Source: Rhynchonema sp. JSB1_4
Lineage: Eukaryota > Nematoda > Chromadorea > Monhysterida > Xyalidae
Direction: 5' to 3'
Assembly: GCA_030248065.1 (NCBI GenBank)
Contig: JASAMV010005516.1
Coordinates: 1 to 64,000 of the forward strand
Length of the DNA stretch: 64,000 nt
Position 1 is the stretch's first letter; each line of letters begins with the position of its first letter. The notes below the pieces were generated by a model. That model did no database searches and was not told the DNA's origin. It was given only the letters and a program-made list of their open reading frames with translations. The position numbers and the translations under genes are program-made. Below, in pieces: positions 56,901-64,000 of the stretch.

Positions 56901-59338
56901 GACAAGATTGTGCAGGTGCTTCATTGCAAAGCCGTTCTGGATGGACTTGAGATGGTGAGCCAGTGATTCTGGTCACCTATGGAAAATTCAAAAAATATCA
57001 GTTGCGCACCTGAACGTGAGTCCGACAACCCTGCGTCCATCTGGTGTGTACAGCAAACCATCGACTTCAGCGTTCGACACAATAATCAGATTGTCACCGG
57101 CGTTGGTCAGAAATTGTGCTGCCGGGTTCAGCTTCATGCCGTTGTGGATCATCGCTGGAAAGCAGGATTGGATAACAAAATTAATTCGGATTGCTGCACT
57201 GCAATCTATTCTGATCATAAGTTTAGCCTCGTCATTTCAGTTCCTGATAAAATTGCAAAGTGTGCACTTCGATGGTCAATACAGGGCGGATACACGTATA
57301 GTATTAGGTCATAGAAACTGGCACCAACTTCTTGGCAGAAAGAATCCGCCATTATAGAACATGTTCTGTTCTTCGCTGTCAACAGCACTTGCATTCAACA
57401 TCTTGCCCGATTTCAGCCAGGCCGCTTTCAGTGGATCCATCAGGTCATCCCCCGCTCGCAGACTGCGAATACGACGCAAGATCGCTTCTTCGGGCATGTT
57501 CTGTAAATATAGACAGGTGCCGTCGCTGCTTGGGTCTCATTGCAATCTGGTGCACTCACACTGATGACGACCTGGTGCACTGTCCGTCTGTGAAATGAAA
57601 ACACGACCAAACGGGCAAGACTCACTGTTGCTAGATCGGTGTAGATGTGGAATACTATATTAGTATTACGACTAGCTACAAGCGATGTCAGTGCATGGAG
57701 TACATAGTGTGAAACATCAACAATCAAACTTGTCGCCAGCCACACTGTTTCATTAATGTTTTGTGTTTGTACAAGCGGCGTACTGTTATTCAGGCTGTTA
57801 TTGACGTTTTGATGGCTATCCATCCCTTGCCCATTTCCGCTGACGATGCCCGGGTGAATGAAAACAAGTCGATGCGGGAAACGGAAACATCTGACCATCT
57901 ATCTCGCTCCGCGTTTGTAAAGAATTTGTTCTCATAAAAAATATCAAACTCTACCGCTATCAGTGCATCTCACCTTCAAGAATTGTTCCCGTTCGTGTGT
58001 GTGATCAGGCTCTGCATCATTCAAATTGGTCGCGGTCACATTATTGTTCTCTTCATCCCCAATTTCATGACCAGATTCCAATCGAAAAATGAACGGTTTC
58101 ATTTCGACGTATCCCCAACCGTTCAAGTCGTACAGAAATGACCAGCGATGGAAATCGGCCAGGTTTGGTGGCGCGTAGATTCCGTTGTCGACCACGCTGT
58201 TGCCTCCCAGGGTCTTGCCCACAGCCAAACGCACTTTCTGTTGGTGTTATTATTATATGTCTGCTGCCTTCTTTAGGGATCGTGACTGCGGCCATATGCC
58301 ATCACTAAACAATATTCATTATGCTGAATTACTGGGGTTTTCACCAAAAAGTCATATGAGGCAATTCATCGGATCGTGAGAGACACCACGTCAATTTCGC
58401 TTTTGCAGAACTTGGTCTGGGTCACGGGACTTTTTTGTAGTTGGCATATTTAGAGACTTGATGATTATACTGGCCTATACATAGGTTGACACTGGTTGGA
58501 AGCATCAATATACCAAGTCCCGTTACTGGCAAGTCGAATCTGATCCGGTCGTCGAGTTTGCAACCGGTGCTGATGCTGTATGATTGGTACAACGGTACAT
58601 GACAAATCCGCCACGCCAACCCCTTATCGTACCTGATCCTTCATGGCGCGTGCGGCGCGTTTCTGCGGCGTCGAATAGAAACCCCATTCGGTCTTGTCTC
58701 GATCGTGAATGTTGGCGAACGGAATTGCCGAATCGAATGTGGGCACACTGCCGGCCTCCAACAGCAGCACACGCATGCACTTGTAGCGAGCCAGCTGGGC
58801 CGCCAGGAAACTGCCCGCGTAGCCGCTACCCACTGCAATGGTTCATTTGGTTTGCTTATTCACAAAAAATTGTCGCAGTGAGTTGACATACGTATTGTCA
58901 ACGGTTTGCTACACTTGTTTGTAATAATCATCAAAAAAGGTTTGACGCTTGTACTTTGTAACACTTCGTGTCGCTTTTTTCTCGCCATCTTCATGGACAG
59001 GCGGTGCACCAGGTGATCGTCAGCTCACCACATGGGCAAATGTGCGCGAAAACACAGGAAACTGGTTTCATGTCGCCGTAAAACATCACAGGTTCTGTTA
59101 ACGCACAAAACGCAGTGCACTGATGACAATGGTAGAGATAACGCCTGACAGGATGCTTCGGCCAAGCTGTACCTGGACAAGATCGGCGCGCACCTAATGT
59201 CACTGAACCGTATCCTGTTCCCAACTAACCGACAATGAAATCGAACGGCTTTTGCAAGTCCTGAAACACGGCGCTGTCGACGCCTCGATGCACATTCGGA
59301 AAATTGTTGGGATAATCGGCGTAGCGACGGCTAAACAT
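53948..59338 (-). CDS. GMC-type flavoprotein, probably catalytically dead
   Basis: Glucose-methanol-choline oxidoreductase fold. Exons: 59230-59338 (ATG 59338), 58633-58833, 57974-58237, 57329-57500, 57010-57154, 56611-56743, 56008-56161, 55390-55532, 54915-55104, 54397-54604 and 53948-54089 (stop 53948-53950), about 615 residues, normal for the family. The FAD site is intact: FDFIVVGSGYAGSFLAAQLA, then VGKTLGGNSVVDNGIY. The second signature is intact: LSAGAIGSAQILLQSGIGP. The C-terminal active site is not. After YWTCYLNQLATSGG the position of the catalytic His holds Gln (QLASTAPLG instead of HPVGTCKMG), and after LRVIDQAVFPEPASG the second catalytic position (Asn or His) is Gly. Flanking blocks VVDDHLRVRGVAGLRVID align without gaps, which speaks against an exon error. 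FAD binding without alcohol oxidation is the likely state; a changed substrate is the alternative. Confidence 0.86.
55736..55798 (-). repeat. tRNA-like sequence, probably a tRNA pseudogene or SINE head
   Basis: On the minus strand it reads GTTCCTGTAGCTCAGTTGG continuing ATAGAGCGCC: an A box, a perfect GCTC/GAGC D-stem and a GTTCC/GGAAC acceptor stem. The B-box region GAGGTTCGTTC is degenerate, and neither the anticodon stem nor the T-stem pairs well; the total of 63 nt is too short for a normal tRNA. It lies in an intron of the GMC gene. Confidence 0.6.
56225..56516. mobile_element. 292-bp MITE, TIR GATAAAGGC(A/G)GTCTACGGGAGG
   Basis: The 28-bp ends at 56225-56252 and 56489-56516 are inverted with one mismatch (GATAAAGGCAGTCTACGGGA against GATAAAGGCGGTCTACGGGA, then GGTTGTCA). 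In the GMC gene intron between exons 56008-56161 and 56611-56743. No clear target duplication. Confidence 0.85.
57540..57640. repeat. Copy of the dispersed CACTGATGACG..TGCAC repeat in the GMC gene
   Basis: Reads CACTCACACTGATGACGACC, then GTGCACTGTCCGTCTGTGAAA and CGGGCAAGACTCACTGTTG, the same order as at 61225-61325 and 21055-21345. It lies in the intron directly after exon 57329-57500. Confidence 0.6.
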
Positions 59339-61338
59339 GGTTGCCAACGTGAGTAACGTTGGAATAGTCATGTTTAGGATTGATCACAAAAACGAGGTCT
59401 TGGATAATAATCTGAAAACACCGAAATTACCCGCACTGATTTACGCATAAAATGGCCTGCCCTCTTCACAGTGAGCTGATATGGGCCAAGCACGTTAATC
59501 GCTATGACGAATATTTCATTCACAGCGTGTAGTGAGCCTATAATACTAGGTTGAACGTCCAGTATAGTTGGAACAAAAAAACATTCAAAGCTTTTCTCTA
59601 TAAATGGGTTTCACTATTAAGAGGGTAGGGGCACTATAAATAAGGGTGAACAAGGGGCGGTGGTGACAAAAACCAACGAGGCTGCAAGTTTCTTGAAATA
59701 CGAAAAAATCTCAAAACAGCAACAACCATTGTTTTTCTCAGAATGACGTAAAAATGGGATTTTTCGAAGTATTTTGGGATGTAATCACTGAGAAATGAAG
59801 ATATCATCGCCGATACGCCCACTGGTTACATGCGTGCATGATATCAATAACAATGGAGGTATCTGGGTCACAAAGGTGATTACTTTTTGACATCTGCAAG
59901 ACACTGCAGGTTATTTTTGAATCATATCAAAACAAAACAACACAAAGTCTTTGATGTTTTTATTTTTGATTTGTTTTGTGCGTCGTGTGACAAATGCTCA
60001 CTCCGCTAACTCACAAAGAAAAATACGTGATTTAACTGACTGCCAGATTCTTGGTTGATTGTCGCATGCGCAACGTTTTGATGTGTATTTATCGTCCTCT
60101 TGGCCGCATTTCAATACTCATGCCGGCTTTGCACATGTCACATTATCAAGTGCATGCCTCATGGAAAACAGACGTGCGCAGTCATCTGATGACGTTTTAC
60201 CGATTTGTGCATTCGAATTTAGATTGCGCTTTTCTTTATCACCTTATCCTCCTCAATCTGTTTATCCCCAGGGTTTTTCTAATGCCAGACTCGCTGGTTT
60301 TACATAGCTTCAGTTGGTTTGCATCGGTCGTTTCACTGGTCCGTTGCGTGTGGGTGTGTGGATCAGGAGCATTCATTCAGAATCGATATTGATCTGTACG
60401 TAGCAGATCGCTAGAAATTGCGCGCAAAAGAAACGTCATGATTTTCTTCAAAAAAAGCCCGGCCCAAACTAAAAACAGCGAACTGTCAAATAACCGGGGT
60501 GGGGACCCACGCTGTCCTGGCCTGATGTAACGCCTTTCTGTGCTTGAGCGACCGCAGGTTGCTGTTTCAAATAGCGTATTTTCCATCTGTAAAAGCACCA
60601 ACACACGTACATACATAGCAGATGCTGTAGGACACACATAGTCAAACCCAAACGAGATAACCGCCCCGGAAAAACACAGAACACAAGGTCTCCCACCAGG
60701 ACTACCCAGTCAGTCCTATCACACCTCAGTCAGTGGTTAGTCAGTTGTGCAACTTTTACTGCCAGCCACATTATATCGAACGCCACAAATATTGTCACTG
60801 CTACTGCATTTGAGCGTATGATTTCTCTCAGCTGCCGTGTGCCTAATTTCCTGTTCCTCACAACGTCTGTGGATAACCAGGTCAGTGCGCAATTACAATT
60901 CTCCTCCGCAAATATAAATTGATTGATTTGAATTTATTGATCGATCGTGAAACTGCATTTTGATTTAAGTAGCGAACCAAATGCGAACACTTTTAGGGTG
61001 TGCCGCAAGCATATTTGTTTGTGAGAACAGGAGACATGTGCAGTGAACAAAAATTCTTGTCTGCCGCCATCAAAAATGTACAGCTCAAGGCCACAGCGAA
61101 ATCTAGACGTCAAGCAGTGATGTGAATTGTTTACGTCACATGCTGGCTCAGGAATTAGAATTGAGGATGCTATATTGAAATAAACGCGCTTTATCAATAA
61201 ATATCAAGTCAATTTGCACCTGGTCTAGTGCATTCGCACTGACGATGTCCTAGTGCACCATTCGTGAGTGAAAACACGCGTGAAAAGGGCCAAAACCCAC
61301 TGCATGCTGTTTTGCACCATTATTGCAGCCTCAACACA
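59339..61338. promoter_or_regulatory. Divergent intergenic region GMC gene / THNSL2
   Basis: 2.0 kb between two divergent starts. The open frame 60051-60392 has no recognisable similarity. 59545-59640 shows CCAGTATAGTTGG and GGGGCACTATAAATAAGGG, loosely like the CCCTCTTTATAGTG element ends. The right end is a dispersed repeat. Confidence 0.45.
61225..61335. repeat. Copy of the dispersed repeat directly upstream of THNSL2
   Basis: GCATTCGCACTGACGATG, TAGTGCACCATTCGTG, GTGAAAACACG and AACCCACTGCATGCTG follow in family order; it stops about 10 bp before the THNSL2 start codon. Confidence 0.6.
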
Positions 61339-63739
61339 ATGCGATTCGTATCCACGCGAGGTCGATCTAAGTCGGTCGATTTCGAGAGCGCGTTGCTGGC
61401 AGGGTACGCGTCCGATGGTGGAATGTACATGCCACAAAGTTGGCCCGATCTACCATGGACACAGTGGCGACACTGCACCTACCCGCAGATTGTGCAGAAA
61501 GTGTGCGAGTGCTTTATGGATGATAAATTGCCGTTGAATGGTATGCGAACATATGATAATATAGTCTGCCCTCTTTATAGTGGCATGATCGGGATCCGCT
61601 GTTCTAGTCACCATAAAAAATATTCATCATTCACCATAGAAGGGCCACTATAAAGAGTGTATCACTCGAGCTTTTCGAACACGCAACAAGTTTTTTTAAT
61701 TTAGTTATATTTCACAAACGTGAACCGCATTTTTAGCCTGCATATCACCAGTCCCTTCTCCCACGTTGTTTTCATTCGCATATTCATAGTCACGGTATAT
61801 GTTATGGTATATGTTCACTTGTGACTTACTGGTGTAGTGGGTGTTTGCACAGATGACTAAACAAAGCAACAGAAATACGTACATTATCCAAAACCAATGA
61901 AAAAACAGACCAGCCCTGTGAAGACGTTATGGAGCGCTTATCAAGTCCCACACACACACACACACACTTGCTGCACTTCCTTCCACCTGTGTTCAATTGA
62001 CAAGCCAGTTCAGAAGTTTGAGAAATATTGCACACATGTGCACATACATAGCGTGGTTCATTTCAGACCCAGGTTTGTGGTGGACGTGTGAGCATGTATT
62101 CATGATCAAGAAATGACTCAACAAGCACCCTATTCACAAAGCTATTGTAGCTAAAACTTATACGGACGGACATCATTTCAGTCAAACCAAACCAGTATGC
62201 ATGACATGCCGATACTCAAGCTGATCATACGATTGAATAGTGGAATTTCGAGCTGAGAATGGCCCAGCACAACACACACACATCAGCAGGCACCAACGAC
62301 ACACTCTATCTTTGTTGTTGTGGCATGATCGGGACCCAGCACTTTCGCTCACCAGTGGTAGAGAAAGCAGGGTTGGGCAAAAAAAATTTTTTCCAACCCT
62401 GAGAGAAAGTATGAAGCAATTTGACACCAAACTGCCGGTGTGGTGATTTGAAACTGTTTGAGGTCACAAACGAGCGAAGACAGTAACTAGACTGGCTGAT
62501 GTTTCAGATCTGTGTGCTCGTGTGTATGCGCCATCTAACTGGACGCACGCGGACATTGCGCCCCTACATGCGTTAACCGAGGACGTGCATGTGTTGGAGT
62601 TGTACCACGGAGTAACATGGGCCTTCAAGGATTATTCGTTGATGATGGTTGGACAATTGTTGCAACATTACCTGCAACAACGACAACAACATCAGACTGT
62701 CATTGTGGGTAAGTTGGGGAAAGGAGTACCTTTTCCTTGATCGGCGATATCAAACTTGGTAATCGGATAATCTGCCAGAATATTTCGAAATTGACTAATG
62801 CTGCCAATTTCAACCAGAGTAAAAGCTAACAGGTATAACATTCAATTTGCATGGCATTCACATTTTGCATGCTAACAGGTAAACGTCGAATTATTTCCTT
62901 GATCAAGTAGGTCACGCAATCAGCAAGTCAAATCAAATAAGTCAAATCTGACATATCCAAATTAACGCCCATGGTACTCTGGCCGCTTTTGCAGCAACAT
63001 CCGGCGACACGGGCAGTTCAGCGATGGAAGCAATTCGAGACCAACCTAATCTTGACATAATCGTTCTGTTACCGGACAAACGTTGCTCTCGCATACAACG
63101 ACTACAGATGGTGACTGTGGATGCACACAATGTGCACTGCATGGCTGGTGGGTGCGAATGGGCATGATAACAAGTTGACACATACCTAGTTGGCGCAATG
63201 GGCACAACAACAAGTTGGTTCAATGGACATTATCACAACGTTGACACAGTGAGCATGATACATAACTAGACGTTGATAGGTGAAATGCGTGGCAGGATTG
63301 GGTGGAGGCAAATAGGTTGCATAAGATAATAAGGCTGGCTGATATCCGTTGTACTTGAATCCAGCATATACAGTATAAACATACCATAGCAAAAGGAAAA
63401 TGCTCAAAATACAGTCTGTCTTTCTTCGGGATCGGAATTCAAAATGTTCTGTCACTATGATCAATACACTCTTTATTAAAGTAGTACGTGCTTATGTACT
63501 TTGTGTGAATTTTGCAGCCGACGGTAATTCCGACGAACTCGATGACGCGTTACGCCCGATCTTCAGTGACACGCGTTTCTGCGCGGAGCACAATGTTGGT
63601 TGTGTCAACTCAATCAACTGCGCACGCGTGTTGCTGCAAATGGCACATTGGCTGTACGCGTACCTGCAATTGGCGGGCGATGACTGTCGCAAGCCGATCA
63701 CGTTTGTTGTGCCAACTGGTGCAGCTGGCAATGTTACTG
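61339..63739 (+). CDS. THNSL2: Threonine synthase-like 2, 3' end off the window
   Basis: PLP-dependent fold-type II enzyme of the threonine synthase-like group; animal members do not complete threonine synthesis but act on O-phosphohomoserine or phosphothreonine-type substrates. Exons: 61339-61540, 62508-62708, 62995-63147 and 63518-63739, all with phase 1 introns; more exons follow right of 64000. Landmarks: MRFVSTRG at the start, FESALLAGYASDGGMYMP, LELYHGVTWAFKDYSLMM with the PLP-binding Lys, ATSGDTGSSAMEAI, DIIVLLPDKRCSRIQRLQM, DGNSDELDDALRPIF, NSINCARVLLQMAHW and FVVPTGAAGNVTG. About 260 residues of roughly 480 are present. A dispersed repeat ends almost at the start codon, so the promoter and 5' UTR may be repeat-derived. 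It is divergent from the GMC gene. Confidence 0.95.
61557..61657. mobile_element. Short MITE with CCCTCTTTATAGTGGC ends in THNSL2 intron 1
   Basis: TAGTCTGCCCTCTTTATAGT at the left and GGGCCACTATAAAGAGTG at the right are inverted. About 100 bp. Same family as 30984-31155. Its left end starts 16 bp after the exon 1 donor. Confidence 0.7.
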
Positions 63740-64000
63740 GTTGGTATTGTACAGTCCACTCTCTTTATAGTGGCATCATCAGCAGTAGGAATATTTGGTT
63801 GCACTGTATTATGTGAACAATAGCGGCGAATTGTGCATCAAACAGTCGTTCTGTTGAGAGGGTTGTGGTGGTGGGTTGAAGCAGACATACTGGGAGGGAA
63901 GATGCAGAATCGACACCTGATTCATGGACCAACCAGAGCAGGGGTCACGACGTGTGCCTGTCCCAGTTTTTTGACCACCATGACTATCACCTTAAATCGA

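Overview
This is eukaryotic nuclear DNA, almost certainly from an invertebrate animal. Every recognisable gene is split into many short exons with GT..AG introns, some very small (38 nt in the DECR1 homologue, 81 nt in the ADK homologue). The gene set is animal-like: hedgehog acyltransferase, a KAT6-type histone acetyltransferase, PLRG1, MCTS1, QNG1. I cannot name the phylum from sequence alone; the tiny introns and compact spacing would fit a flatworm or another small-genome invertebrate. No bacterial operon, phage or CRISPR feature is present. Exon borders were inferred by hand from protein similarity, splice consensus and phase agreement between neighbouring exons; most are probably right within a few bases, but none is confirmed by RNA.

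Layout, left to right: PLRG1 (minus, 3' end off the left edge, to 9693), its introns crowded with transposon debris; HHAT (plus, 10820-14522), divergent from PLRG1; a gene-poor gap; an unrecognised four-helix membrane protein (plus, 17117-19905); a tight minus-strand row MCTS1 (20697-22643), QNG1 (23209-26163), ADK (26837-29823); a very large minus-strand KAT6 homologue (31199 to at least 48563) whose 35 visible exons chain in one reading frame through the MYST domain and a long Q/S/T-rich tail; DECR1 (plus, 51729-53404); a GMC-type flavoprotein (minus, 53948-59338); and THNSL2 (plus, from 61339, running off the right edge). The genes have unrelated jobs (splicing, protein acylation, translation re-initiation, queuosine salvage, purine salvage, chromatin, fatty-acid oxidation), so this is ordinary housekeeping territory rather than a gene cluster with one function.

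The accessory layer is a dense population of short non-autonomous DNA transposons. For six I can read both terminal inverted repeats and a perfect 8-bp target duplication (2218-2667, 6083-6849, 8284-9545, 35121-35516, 36507-37666, 48623-49012). Others carry TA or 10-12 bp flanking repeats. Several are nested, and many share an odd design: arrays of a short element-specific word just inside the ends. No transposase gene was found.

Best leads: a hAT-type element inserted so that its 8-bp duplication contains the 5' splice site of PLRG1 intron 1; a GMC oxidoreductase in which both catalytic positions appear replaced (His to Gln, Asn/His to Gly) while the FAD site is kept; and the word-array transposon design.
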